Shown here piece by piece: positions 26,594-36,651 of a stretch of 64,000 nucleotides of DNA. Each line of letters starts with the position of its first letter. Position 1 is the first letter of the stretch. The stretch comes from Limnohabitans curvus (lineage in GTDB: Bacteria > Pseudomonadota > Gammaproteobacteria > Burkholderiales > Burkholderiaceae_C), in the NCBI RefSeq assembly GCF_003063475.1, contig NZ_NESP01000001.1:2666001-2730000 (forward strand), read 5' to 3'. The notes below the pieces were generated by a model. That model had not been told where the DNA came from. It ran no database searches and worked only from the letters and a program-made list of their open reading frames with translations. Position numbers and translations under genes: made by a program.

Positions 26594-29500
26594 ATGAGCG
26601 ACCAAGCCACCGAACGCATCTTTCAAGACGACATCATTCGCCAGTTGCTCGCCAATGGCTGGTTGCTCGGCTCGCCAGACAAGTACAACCGCGAACTGGC
26701 TTTGTACCCCGAGGATGCGTTGGGCTTTGTGCAGGAAACGCAAGACGCGCAGTGGCAAAAGTTTTGCGCCAACCACCCGAAGGATGCCGAGCAGAAGTTT
26801 TTGCAACTGGTTGCCGCGCAACTGGGCAAGGCCGACCCGAATGCCACGCACAAGGACAGCCGCACCTTTGGAACGTTGGGCGTGCTGCGCCACGAGCTGC
26901 GCGATCGCAATGCGCGCTTGTCGCTGTGCCAGTTCAAGCCCGAGCACGACCTGAACCCAGACACGCTGGCCCGCTACGCCAAGAACCGCCTGCGTGTGGT
27001 GCCCGAGCTGGTGTACAGCCCGTGGGCGACTGATGCGCACCTTGCTGAAACAGGAACCAAGGCCAAAGCGTGGCGCATTGATCTGGTGTTGTTTGTGAAT
27101 GGCCTGCCGGTGGCCACGCTGGAGCTGAAGAGTGAATTCAAACAGGCGGTGGACCGCGCCATCAAGCAATACAAAACCACGCGCCTGCCTGTAGACCCGG
27201 TGGCCAAGAAAGCGGAGCCGCTGCTGACCTTCAAGCGCGGTGCGCTGGTGCACTTTGCGGTGAGCCAGTACGAGGTGCACATGGCAACAAAGCTGGAGGG
27301 TGAGAACACTTACTTTCTGCCCTTCAACAAAGGCACGCACGACGGCGGCGCGGGCAATGATGTGCCTGAGGACATCAACCGTTACGCCACGGATTACCTA
27401 TGGAATGAGGTGCTGCTGCCGGACAACCTGCTCAACATCCTCGCCCGCTTTGTGCACTTGCAGATTGAGGACAAGGAAGACTGGGAAGGCCGCAAGTACA
27501 AGAAGGAAAGCCTGATATTCCCGCGCTACCACCAGTGGGATGTTGTGGGCAAGCTGCTGGCGGCGGCACGCAGCGAGGGGCCGGGGCAGAAGTACCTGAT
27601 TCAGCACAGCGCGGGTTCGGGCAAGTCGAACTCGATTGCCTGGGTGGCCCATCAGCTCTCATCGCTGTACAAGGCCGACGGCAAGAAGCAGTTTGACTCG
27701 GTCATTGTTGTAACTGACCGCACGGTGTTGGACGCGCAGTTGCAAGACACCATTTACCAGTTTGAACACACCGATGGCGTGGTTGGGCGCATCAACAACA
27801 AAGAAGGCGATGGCTCCAAGTCCGAGAAGCTGGCCGGAGCCTTGGAGTCGGCCCAGCCCATCATCATCGTCACTATCCAGACCTTTCCGCATGTGCTGAA
27901 GGCGATTGAAAACAGCGTGAGCCTGAAGGAGCGCTGCTACGCCATCATTGCCGACGAGGCGCATTCATCGCAAAGCGGATCGACGGCGCGGCAGCTCAAA
28001 GAGGTGCTGATGAAGGAAGCAGGGGAAGCTGGGGGCGAGGCCGAGGAGCTGGACAGCGACGACATCATCGCCGCCACGGTGGCTGCGCGCCGCGCATCGG
28101 GCAACCTGAGCTACTTTGCCTTTACCGCCACGCCCAAGCCCAAGACGCTGGAGCTGTTTGGCCGCGTGCCGCGCCCGGACGAGGTGGCATCCAGCACCAA
28201 CAAGCCAGCGGCGTTTCATGTGTACAGCATGCGCCAGGCGATTGAGGAGGGTTTCATCCTCGATGTGCTGAAGAATTACACCAACTACAAGGTGGCGTAC
28301 AAGCTGGCCCTGAAGGTGCAAGGTGCCGACGCGGAAGTGGAAAGCAAGCGAGCGAAAGTGAAGCTGAACCAATGGGTGCGCCTGCACGACCACAACATTG
28401 CCCAGAAGGTGATGGTGATCGTTGAGCACTTCAAGGACAACGTGATGGGCTTGTTGGGTGGGCAGGCCAAGGCCATGGTGGTCACCAGTTCGCGCAAGGA
28501 GGCGGTGCGCTACAAGCAGTGTTTTGACAAGTACATCGCAGACAAGGGCTACCAGAGGATTCGCGCCATGGTGGCGTTTTCGGGGGAGGTGGAGTTCACC
28601 GACAAAGACCCGAACGTGGCGGGCCTGATCGGCGAGAAGTTCACCGAAAGCAATATGAACCCGAACCTCAAGGGCCGCGATATGCGCAAGGCTTTTGATT
28701 CGGACGACTACCAAGTGATGATCGTCGCCAACAAGTTTCAGACTGGCTTTGACCAACCCAAGCTGTGCGCCATGTATGTGGACAAGAAGCTGGCGGGGGT
28801 GGAGTGTGTGCAAACGCTGTCGCGCTTGAACCGCACTTACCCCAACAAGGCCGAGACGGGCACCTTTGTGCTGGACTTCTTCAATGATCCGGATGAAATT
28901 CTGGAAGCGTTTCAGCCGTATTTCCAGACGGCTGAGCTGCTGGATGTGTCCGATCCCAACCTGATCTTCGCGCTGCAAGACAAGCTGCGTGCCGGTGGCA
29001 TTTTTACTTGGCAGGAAGTGGAGCAGTTCTGCGCCGCGTTTTATGTGAAGAACAAGAGCAACGCTGCGATTGCCAACATCTGCAAGCCTGCGGTGCAACG
29101 CTGGCAGCTGCGCTACAAATCGGCGGTGGAGGCTTTCAAGATTGCCAAGGAGATGTTTGAGCGCACCCAGAAAACGGGCGATGCTGTGCTGATTGCGAAC
29201 GCCGAGAAAAGCCTGAAGGAATGCCAGAAGGAAAAAGACGCGCTCGAAATCTTCAAGAAAGACCTGGGCACCTTTGTGCGTTTTTACGAGTTCATGTCGC
29301 AGATCGTGGATTACGACGACACCGATTTGGAAAAGCTCAGCCTGTACGCCCGCAACCTGCGGCCCATGTTGCGCGAAACCTTGCTGGATGAAGACGACAT
29401 CGACCTAGGCAACGTGGTGCTCAGCCACTACCGTGTGGCCAAGATACGCCAGCAGGATTTGCTGCTTAAAGAAAATACCGGTGAGTACAAGCTGGAGCCG

Positions 29501-29863
29501 GGCGAAGGCTTAGGTACGGCCAAGCCAAAGGACAAAAAAGAAGAGTATCTGTCGCAGATCATCAACCGCTTGAACGAGGTGTTTGTGACCGACCAGCTCA
29601 CCGACAAGGACATGGTGAACTACGCCTATACGATCCGCGACAAGGTGGGCGAGAACATCAAGGTGATGAAGCAGATCGAGAACAACTCGGCCGAGCAGGC
29701 CCTGCTGGGTGATTTCTCGAAGGCCATTGACGACGCGATCATGGACAGCAGCGATGCCCACCAAAACCAGATGATGCAGCTACTGGCCGACCCCAGCAAA
29801 GCCGCCAACTTTGCGCGGATTGTGTTTGATCTGCTGGTGCAGGGGCAAGCGGGGAATCGTTGA
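26594..29863 (+). CDS. hsdR: type I restriction-modification system, endonuclease/translocase subunit HsdR
   Basis: A 1089-residue motor nuclease. The N-terminal PD-(D/E)XK nuclease has Asp163 and Glu177-x-Lys179 (WRIDLVLF... TLELKSEFKQ). The helicase part has Walker A AGSGKS with Lys344, DEAH at residues 454-457, FAFTATPKPKT (motif III) and the motif VI region QTLSRLNRTYPNK. A helical C-terminal region from about 850 binds the methylase core. HsdR pumps unmethylated DNA and cuts at distance. The frame is intact, so the restriction system appears complete. The gene starts 36 bases after hsdS. Confidence 0.95.
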   Translation: MSDQATERIFQDDIIRQLLANGWLLGSPDKYNRELALYPEDALGFVQETQDAQWQKFCANHPKDAEQKFLQLVAAQLGKADPNATHKDSRTFGTLGVLRHELRDRNARLSLCQFKPEHDLNPDTLARYAKNRLRVVPELVYSPWATDAHLAETGTKAKAWRIDLVLFVNGLPVATLELKSEFKQAVDRAIKQYKTTRLPVDPVAKKAEPLLTFKRGALVHFAVSQYEVHMATKLEGENTYFLPFNKGTHDGGAGNDVPEDINRYATDYLWNEVLLPDNLLNILARFVHLQIEDKEDWEGRKYKKESLIFPRYHQWDVVGKLLAAARSEGPGQKYLIQHSAGSGKSNSIAWVAHQLSSLYKADGKKQFDSVIVVTDRTVLDAQLQDTIYQFEHTDGVVGRINNKEGDGSKSEKLAGALESAQPIIIVTIQTFPHVLKAIENSVSLKERCYAIIADEAHSSQSGSTARQLKEVLMKEAGEAGGEAEELDSDDIIAATVAARRASGNLSYFAFTATPKPKTLELFGRVPRPDEVASSTNKPAAFHVYSMRQAIEEGFILDVLKNYTNYKVAYKLALKVQGADAEVESKRAKVKLNQWVRLHDHNIAQKVMVIVEHFKDNVMGLLGGQAKAMVVTSSRKEAVRYKQCFDKYIADKGYQRIRAMVAFSGEVEFTDKDPNVAGLIGEKFTESNMNPNLKGRDMRKAFDSDDYQVMIVANKFQTGFDQPKLCAMYVDKKLAGVECVQTLSRLNRTYPNKAETGTFVLDFFNDPDEILEAFQPYFQTAELLDVSDPNLIFALQDKLRAGGIFTWQEVEQFCAAFYVKNKSNAAIANICKPAVQRWQLRYKSAVEAFKIAKEMFERTQKTGDAVLIANAEKSLKECQKEKDALEIFKKDLGTFVRFYEFMSQIVDYDDTDLEKLSLYARNLRPMLRETLLDEDDIDLGNVVLSHYRVAKIRQQDLLLKENTGEYKLEPGEGLGTAKPKDKKEEYLSQIINRLNEVFVTDQLTDKDMVNYAYTIRDKVGENIKVMKQIENNSAEQALLGDFSKAIDDAIMDSSDAHQNQMMQLLADPSKAANFARIVFDLLVQGQAGNR

Positions 29864-29886
29864 AGCCAGATGAAACCTTTACTGGC

Positions 29887-30044
29887 CTTTGGCTCAATGA
29901 GCAGGTCAAACGCAATCGGGACCGCTTCCCCAGCGACTTCCTGTTTCAACTCACGCAGGAAAAAAACACGAGGTGGCCGCAAATTGCGACCACTTCCAAA
30001 ACCTGACAGCTCTACCGAAGCCGGGAAGGCGCCAAAGGACGTAA
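29887..30044 (+). pseudogene. ORF6N/KilA-N-type DNA-binding domain remnant, frameshifted
   Basis: Immediately after hsdR, one frame encodes LNEQVKRNRDRFPSDFLFQL, the core of the phage-related ORF6N domain. At a run of seven A (29960-29966) the similarity moves to another frame, which reads HEVAANCDHFQNLTALP and stops at 30042-30044. One lost A explains the shift. Both the N-terminal start and the rest of the domain are missing, so it is a truncated and frameshifted remnant. The rest of the 29864-30225 gap (30045-30225) shows no gene, only the leader of the next ORF. ORF6N genes are often carried beside type I restriction operons. Confidence 0.65.
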
Positions 30045-30225
30045 GGCACCGTGAGCTTACAACCAATCGGGTGTTGTTTTAGGTGGCAACGACGCAGGCT
30101 ACGCAAAGGTTGGTAATTGGAGTAGGTCGGCATGGGGCGGTGTGAGCTTTACCCAACTAAAGCGATGCATGGCAATGCCATCCGCGCGACCTATAGTTAT
30201 TTAAAACAGCAAATCGGAAAAGCAA

Positions 30226-33200
30226 ATGGCAAAGCCAGATTTTGGAGGCGCTCGGGGCTCCTCAGCAGGAGACGACTTTCACGAATGGTGGGCGTTACGG
30301 CACGCCTTACCCCTTCTCACTGGCATGAATGACCTTGTAGCACTGACCGTCGAGGGTTTACTTGCTATCGACGAAACGGGTGCACCTGCAGATGCGTGGC
30401 TGGGAGTAGATTGCGCACAGTACTTTGGCGGGTCCCAGCTTTCCAAAGCGACAAAAGTAGTGGTCGAACAGCTGAAGTATTCATCCGCGAATCCTGAATT
30501 ACCGTGGACTCTTGCCCGCTTACAGGCCGCGACTAACGGCAAAAAGAACAACTCCGTCATTGCTCGCTTGGCTAGCGCTTATGCGGGGTTGGCGGATAAG
30601 CGACCAGATTTAGTCGCATCCAACAACATTTCAATTCGGTTGGTCAGCAATCAGCCGATTGCTTTAGAGGTTGCCGAAGCTATAGCTGATTCACAAGGCC
30701 AAAACTACAGAGCTTTACAAAAAGCAACCAAACTTAAGTCAGCGCAGTTCTCATCTTTTCTTCTTGCGTTTGATTTCTCAATGTGTGGTGCTGAATCGAG
30801 GTTTGCACATGAGGAGGCTTGTGTTGCTGAGATTGCCAACGTAGTTGCAAGCGGCGCGCTAAGCCTAGCCTCGGAGCTCAAGGCACGAGTGCACAAACTC
30901 ATGCTACCTGAGGGTCGAGGTAGCGTAATTTCTAAAGAAACTCTTCTAAGCTGGCTGGGTGTCGCTCACCCAGATGCGCTTTTTCCATGCCCCCCGCAGA
31001 TTCGCTATATTGAAGCTGCCGTGCCGCGCCAAGTTGCCGTCGAAGTGCTGGATGAGATGATTTCAGGTCGTCAGAGGCTTTGCCTGCATGGGCCGGGTGG
31101 AAGTGGCAAAACCACAACGGTTCAGCAAATTCAAAAAGGGTTGCCACAAGGGTCAACTATGGTGATCTTTGATTGCTATGGCGCCGGGCGATACCAGGAA
31201 CCAGATGCATACAGACATAGAGCAAAGGATGCATACCTTCAAATAATCAACGAGCTTGCAAGCAAACTTCAAACTCCGCTTTTTATCAATCGAACTGGTA
31301 ATGATGATTACATTCGTGAATTCAAACAGCGCTTAGACCTTGCTGCCGCGACAGTTTCTGCACGATCGACCAATGCCCTACTTGTCATTGCAATAGACGC
31401 CGCAGACAACTCGGTTGAAGGTGCCCGCCAATGCACTCCATCAGAAGTATCGTTTGTACACGAGTTCACAAAGATTGGAGGTTTACCTGCAAACGTTCGG
31501 ATACTGGTCACCGCGCGCTCTAGTCGACTCTCCGACCTTGCACTCCCGGAAAGCTTTATCCCGAGAAACATTGCGGCATTTACTCTGGATGAGACTACGC
31601 AGTTTGCAGTAGCACGGTTTGGCGCCGCCTCCTGGCAGTGGATCCAAGACTTCCATCACTTTTCACGTGGCGTACCACGCGTGCAGAACTACGCGTTCGA
31701 ATTTGCGACAACGCAACCACAGCACGCACTTAACTTTCTGATGCCAAATGGAAAAGGATTGGATGATATTTTCAGAGAGCGTCTCCGTGAGGCGTTGCTT
31801 CGGGATGGCAACCCGAAGTTACTTGGAACTCTATGCGCAGCTTTGATTGGACTACCCAGACCAATTCCAATTCATGATTTGGCTTGCGTAACTGGCCTAA
31901 TGAGAGAGAGGCTCATTGATATTTGTGGGGAGATTGCACCTGGGATACAGCTTGCAAATGACGCCGTGACCTTTGCAGATGAAGACTTCGAGAGCTTTGT
32001 TAGAGACGAAGCAATCGAACAACTTCCATCGACAATTCTTGATATAGCGAATCATGTCAAGGCAGAGCATTCCGTGAATCCATACGCTGCTGCACATCTG
32101 GCAAGTGCATTGTTCGCCGCCGGTCGAGGTGCCGAGATAGTGCAACTAATTGAAAGCGGTGTTGAGCCAACAGCTATTGCCGATATGGTTCTTCGTCGCG
32201 AAGCACATCATTCTCGCCTACGCATCGCAATGAAGGTCTGCCGTGCGGCTGGTGACGCTGCGAATGCCCTGTTAATACTGCTAATTGGCGCTGAAGCCTT
32301 GAAAATTGACAAGGCAGTTCAGGAAACGCTGACAGGACACCCAGATCTTGCCGCAACTTTCGCACGTCAGACTGTGGATCGAACCATCCTGTATGAGCCG
32401 TCACAACAAGTGCACCATGGCCCTGCGCTCATGCATATTTTGGCCGCCGACTCGCGCAAGGGTGACGGTATATCGGTTCGCGAAAAGCGGAGGCAGTTGC
32501 GTGAATGGCACCTGCGCCGAATCGAAGATTCCCGTGAACAATCAAATCAAGGTTTGCATCCTCATTCTTGGGAAATTGAAGGTCGAGATATAGCCGCAGT
32601 TGCTGAAGGCATTTTGCGCACAGACGGGCCAACTGCCGCGATTGAATTCACTCTAAGTTGGACCCCGCGGTCAGTTGGCTTCGAGGTCGCGTTTGTGCTT
32701 AGTCGCCAGCTCATAGCCCGAGGAGACACCGCATTGCTTGAGCGATGCGTAGTTGATTCCGCAATGCCAAAGTCTTGGCATTGCTTGCTTTTGGTGCCAA
32801 TGGCACTGTCTGGGCAGGTCGTCGACATCGACGCGCTTGCGCTTTCACTATCGAGTCGAGCAGTAGCGGTTGCAATTAAGTCTGAAGGTACGGCTTACTC
32901 AGCGTTCGATAAGCCTGGTCAATCACTTACCGCACTGGTTTTGACCGGCTGCGAGATCGTCGTTGCGCAGTCAAAGAACGTTGCTCCAATGATCCGAATC
33001 CTGACGCGGTTTTTGAGGGATGAGTTTCGGGATCCGAGTCGGTCGTATCAATTGGAGAGGCCTCAGGGCGATTTGGCCCTTCGTGCTTTCGCGCTCTGCG
33101 AATGTCTAAACGGACGTGTCGCAACAGTTGATTCGTATTTGACAGTACCCGAGGTAGATACAACCCTTACCGGAAGGGAGAAGAATAAAGCCGCGAATTT

Positions 33201-36200
33201 GGCACGCGAAAACCACAGCAAATCAACGGCGCTGATCAAAGATCGTCTAGCCATTTATAACGCTAGAGCTCGGGCCTTGCTTGGCTTGCTTCCAGCCACT
33301 GAGTTGGCGTCGAACTTGGTTCCACCCGTCTCGATATTTGTTGGAGAGAGCTGGCGCACACGGACCTATGAACATGCGAGTATGGCCGTTCAGGTCGCAT
33401 ATTCCATGTCTGCACTCAGATGCATTCCTGGGGCCTCGCCTGCGGATGTAATGCTGCTTGTGAGGACGGTCTTTAAAAAATGGGACGCACCATTTGGCCA
33501 ATACTTTGAGCCGCTAATGACCGAGCTCGCTCTCAGTCATGTGCTGCATGACCCAGTAATCGAACAAGTCAATGCCTGGGCATCTGCAGCGGCAGTTGCC
33601 AAAACCGCTTCAAGTGAAAAAATCAGCTTTCTGATGGGACTTGCCCGTGTTCTGGCATCTATCAGTCCCGACGACGGGCAAGCTATATTCAATGTGGCTC
33701 TAAAAGTGGCCGATGAAATCGATGGCGATTCCATGCACGAACTCGCCGTATTAGAACCATTAGCCAAGCGGGGTGCTTCAACGCTAGATGAAATGTACCG
33801 GCGTAAGCTGGCAACACGGGTTCACTTTATTGTTGATGAGGTGTATCTGCGGCTTCTCGGTTACGACCACTTCCCGTGGACTTCGGTCGCGCGAACCCTG
33901 TCAGCATTGAGCACACCACTTGCACTCGCCGCCGTCGGTTGTTGGGATGATGAGGCTGTGGTAGATCAGAATATCCTGCTACCCGAGGTTATCAAAGCGG
34001 CTCTTCAGTCAGGCGACATCACTGCAGCGCAAGCCATGGCGCTTACAAACTTTGACGATACGTGTGATACCTCAACACTAGCTCTAATTTCTTCCCAGGC
34101 TCAAGCAGTCATTCGCACATCCTTATCTGAGGAGATCGCTAGGGACGAGCTGTTGCGGTTTGCGAAGAATGGAAGGCCATCTACAGTTGAGTTGGTTGAA
34201 TCATTGCTCAATGGCGGAAACAAAGGGCCATGGGCATCGCGATTGGTTGAAGTCAGCAATTTCACGTCTGCCTTTGACAATGAACCAGGGGTGCCGGATT
34301 CATCGTCATGGAAAGAGGCCGCAGCGCAACGTGCGATTGCTTTCGAAAGCCTTCTCGATTTTGCCGAATGCGCCTCACTCGCAGATTCGGCAGCGATATA
34401 CGCGTTCATCGACGCCACGAAACTGAAGGCAGACTCACTTGGTGTGCAATTCAGCGCATCAACTCTACTTAGTGCAATGGCACGCCAGGTGAAGCGTGCA
34501 GACCGACTGGCATTTCTCAAAGCATTGTGTAATCTTCAATCTGAAGAAATCTCAACATATGACTGGCGCGCCGCAGTATTAGGCAATTTGAAGTCATGGT
34601 TACCCGCCTCACTTGCGATAAAGGAATGGTTCCGTACGGACTTCAAGAAGTTAGTAGTCTCAGAGTTCCACGTGTTTGGCCGGTACTTATCCGAAGATGG
34701 ATCAGATTTAGAGTGGATTTTGCAGAACATGGCGCTTTCGGATGATGAGGTTACCGAACTGCTTCTCGCTGGCATTGAAAATAACTCCGATTCCCTTAGC
34801 CCCCAAGGAATCCACTCCTTCGTCGGCTATGCAGCCAAATTTGTGAGGCCTACAGAAGCTGCGCAGGTTCTTGACCGTTTTACGTCGCGGTTACAAGGAC
34901 GCTTTCTGGATGCGGATACGACAAATGTGCGCTCAGAGCGCGTCGATGACGAACCAGCCGATACGACTGAAGCTGTCGCACGATTGCTATATGGTTTTCT
35001 TGGTGATATCGATCTCCGCGTGCGCTGGCGCGCGGCGCATGGCATTCGCTGCTTGGCACGACTACAGGATTCAAACACCCTTGATCATGTCATCAAACGA
35101 TATGACAAGCACACAGAGCCGCATTTCAAAGATCCTAAAGCACCGTTCTATTGGTGTGCAGCTCGGATGTGGTTGATGTTGACGTTAGAACGAATTAGTT
35201 CAGAAAAAACCGATCAAATCGCGCCGTATGCAAACTGGCTGCTCATCGCTGCGACGGATGATTCATTTCCGCATTTGCTTGTGCGAATGTCTGCGAAGAA
35301 TGCACTGATCAACATTGCAAATATTGAACCTGGTCGGTTGACTAAGGCCGAGCTAAAGCAGGTGGAAAACATTGGTCAGTCCGCATTTACCCGAGTGGTC
35401 GAGTCAACTAAGAAAGTGGCGCGAGCTAGAGATCAACCTGAGGGGAAAAACAAGTTCTACTTTGATCATATGGACACTATTCCCTACTGGTTTACACGCG
35501 GTGTGGAGGTTTTCTCGGGTCTCTCAATGAACACGTTTCAGCATGAAGCGGCGCGTTGGATAGTTGACATGTGGCATGTCCAAACCGATGCTGAAGGTTC
35601 AGTTGACGAACCACGAAAGGATCGGTTTCGCAATAGCAACTACAGCCTTTCCTACAACCGGCACGGGTCGCTCCCGACGGTTGAGCGATATCGTAGTCAC
35701 TTGGAGTGGCATGCAATGTGGTGCGCTGCGGGTACTTTAATGAAGCAATACCCACTGATCGCATGTAACGATGACACTTGGGGAACCCTAGAGGGATGGT
35801 TGGACCGAAATGGTATTGAGAACCCTCAGCGGTGGCTCTCAGACATTCGCCAATGTAAACCCCTGAAGAGGCAATTCTGGGGTCCGCCCGTTGATTGGCT
35901 AAGTGTGCCATCGGAGGGTTTTGACGACAAACGGTTTCTGGAACTCCTCAACGTCGCTTCAGATGATTCAGTTGCGGTTGCTGCGCGTTTCAGCATTCAC
36001 ACCCAAAAGACAAATTTCACAGCCAGACTGTCGTCTGCACTTGTTTCTCCGGGCACTGCCAGCGCTCTAGTACGCGCTCTTCAGACTGCGGATGATTCAT
36101 GGGATTACCACATCCCAAATGCCGGGGATGATTTGGAGATACACGACCCCCAATTTCGTTTGAAGGGCTGGCTCGATGCATTGGAGGGTGATCTGCGTTT

Positions 36201-36651
36201 GGATGAATGCGACACCTTTAGAAACGATATCTGCCGAATTGAATTTGCGCCGGCCAAGTCCGTTTTTCCGGGGCTGAGGCAAATTGTTTCCAGCCTATCG
36301 CAGCCAATTTGGCTGGACGAGAAGAACCGAGGCCTTTTCTCCTATCAAACGTGGGGCGACACTCCTAGCGATAAGCGGGAAAGGAATTACTACTATTCTT
36401 CGGATCTACGGTCTGACGGGTGGCAGTTATCCATGGATCGGGTATCCCTGGCTAGCTTTCTCGTTCAATCCGTTATGGACTTGATTGTGCAAATAGAGAT
36501 AGAGCATGAAAAATCAAAAGACGACACCTATAGATATGACGAGGACACCGAAGAGAAAACGCGGTTCACGAAAATCCTTGTCCTCCGACAATGCGGACGT
36601 ATTGAATCAGCCGATCAACATCTTGGCTCTTGGATCACATCTGACAGATGA
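30226..36651 (+). CDS. nuclease-STAND ATPase fusion, Avs-like antiphage sensor candidate (2141 aa)
   Basis: Three regions are visible. Residues 1 to about 230 look like a PD-(D/E)XK nuclease of the Cap4/DUF4297 kind: GDDFHEWWALR at 15-25, Glu43 in TVEG, Asp62 in GVDCAQYFGG, and Gln82-Leu-Lys84 in VEQLKYS. Residues about 265-560 form a STAND/NACHT-type P-loop ATPase: Walker A GPGGSGKT at 289-296 (Lys295), Walker B LVIAIDAAD with Asp391, and ILVTARSSR at 426-434. Residues about 600-2141 are long alpha-helical, repeat-like sequence with no enzyme motif, as in sensor arms. This effector-ATPase-sensor order is that of Avs proteins, which detect phage terminase or portal proteins and then cut DNA. 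Base composition is visibly more AT-rich than the flanking core genes. The Avs assignment is inferred. Confidence 0.75.
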   Translation: MAKPDFGGARGSSAGDDFHEWWALRHALPLLTGMNDLVALTVEGLLAIDETGAPADAWLGVDCAQYFGGSQLSKATKVVVEQLKYSSANPELPWTLARLQAATNGKKNNSVIARLASAYAGLADKRPDLVASNNISIRLVSNQPIALEVAEAIADSQGQNYRALQKATKLKSAQFSSFLLAFDFSMCGAESRFAHEEACVAEIANVVASGALSLASELKARVHKLMLPEGRGSVISKETLLSWLGVAHPDALFPCPPQIRYIEAAVPRQVAVEVLDEMISGRQRLCLHGPGGSGKTTTVQQIQKGLPQGSTMVIFDCYGAGRYQEPDAYRHRAKDAYLQIINELASKLQTPLFINRTGNDDYIREFKQRLDLAAATVSARSTNALLVIAIDAADNSVEGARQCTPSEVSFVHEFTKIGGLPANVRILVTARSSRLSDLALPESFIPRNIAAFTLDETTQFAVARFGAASWQWIQDFHHFSRGVPRVQNYAFEFATTQPQHALNFLMPNGKGLDDIFRERLREALLRDGNPKLLGTLCAALIGLPRPIPIHDLACVTGLMRERLIDICGEIAPGIQLANDAVTFADEDFESFVRDEAIEQLPSTILDIANHVKAEHSVNPYAAAHLASALFAAGRGAEIVQLIESGVEPTAIADMVLRREAHHSRLRIAMKVCRAAGDAANALLILLIGAEALKIDKAVQETLTGHPDLAATFARQTVDRTILYEPSQQVHHGPALMHILAADSRKGDGISVREKRRQLREWHLRRIEDSREQSNQGLHPHSWEIEGRDIAAVAEGILRTDGPTAAIEFTLSWTPRSVGFEVAFVLSRQLIARGDTALLERCVVDSAMPKSWHCLLLVPMALSGQVVDIDALALSLSSRAVAVAIKSEGTAYSAFDKPGQSLTALVLTGCEIVVAQSKNVAPMIRILTRFLRDEFRDPSRSYQLERPQGDLALRAFALCECLNGRVATVDSYLTVPEVDTTLTGREKNKAANLARENHSKSTALIKDRLAIYNARARALLGLLPATELASNLVPPVSIFVGESWRTRTYEHASMAVQVAYSMSALRCIPGASPADVMLLVRTVFKKWDAPFGQYFEPLMTELALSHVLHDPVIEQVNAWASAAAVAKTASSEKISFLMGLARVLASISPDDGQAIFNVALKVADEIDGDSMHELAVLEPLAKRGASTLDEMYRRKLATRVHFIVDEVYLRLLGYDHFPWTSVARTLSALSTPLALAAVGCWDDEAVVDQNILLPEVIKAALQSGDITAAQAMALTNFDDTCDTSTLALISSQAQAVIRTSLSEEIARDELLRFAKNGRPSTVELVESLLNGGNKGPWASRLVEVSNFTSAFDNEPGVPDSSSWKEAAAQRAIAFESLLDFAECASLADSAAIYAFIDATKLKADSLGVQFSASTLLSAMARQVKRADRLAFLKALCNLQSEEISTYDWRAAVLGNLKSWLPASLAIKEWFRTDFKKLVVSEFHVFGRYLSEDGSDLEWILQNMALSDDEVTELLLAGIENNSDSLSPQGIHSFVGYAAKFVRPTEAAQVLDRFTSRLQGRFLDADTTNVRSERVDDEPADTTEAVARLLYGFLGDIDLRVRWRAAHGIRCLARLQDSNTLDHVIKRYDKHTEPHFKDPKAPFYWCAARMWLMLTLERISSEKTDQIAPYANWLLIAATDDSFPHLLVRMSAKNALINIANIEPGRLTKAELKQVENIGQSAFTRVVESTKKVARARDQPEGKNKFYFDHMDTIPYWFTRGVEVFSGLSMNTFQHEAARWIVDMWHVQTDAEGSVDEPRKDRFRNSNYSLSYNRHGSLPTVERYRSHLEWHAMWCAAGTLMKQYPLIACNDDTWGTLEGWLDRNGIENPQRWLSDIRQCKPLKRQFWGPPVDWLSVPSEGFDDKRFLELLNVASDDSVAVAARFSIHTQKTNFTARLSSALVSPGTASALVRALQTADDSWDYHIPNAGDDLEIHDPQFRLKGWLDALEGDLRLDECDTFRNDICRIEFAPAKSVFPGLRQIVSSLSQPIWLDEKNRGLFSYQTWGDTPSDKRERNYYYSSDLRSDGWQLSMDRVSLASFLVQSVMDLIVQIEIEHEKSKDDTYRYDEDTEEKTRFTKILVLRQCGRIESADQHLGSWITSDR

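Noticed and set aside
30705..36282. Several short open frames on the minus strand inside the STAND gene
   Set aside because: None has a ribosome site or family motif; they fit chance frames opposite a very long gene.
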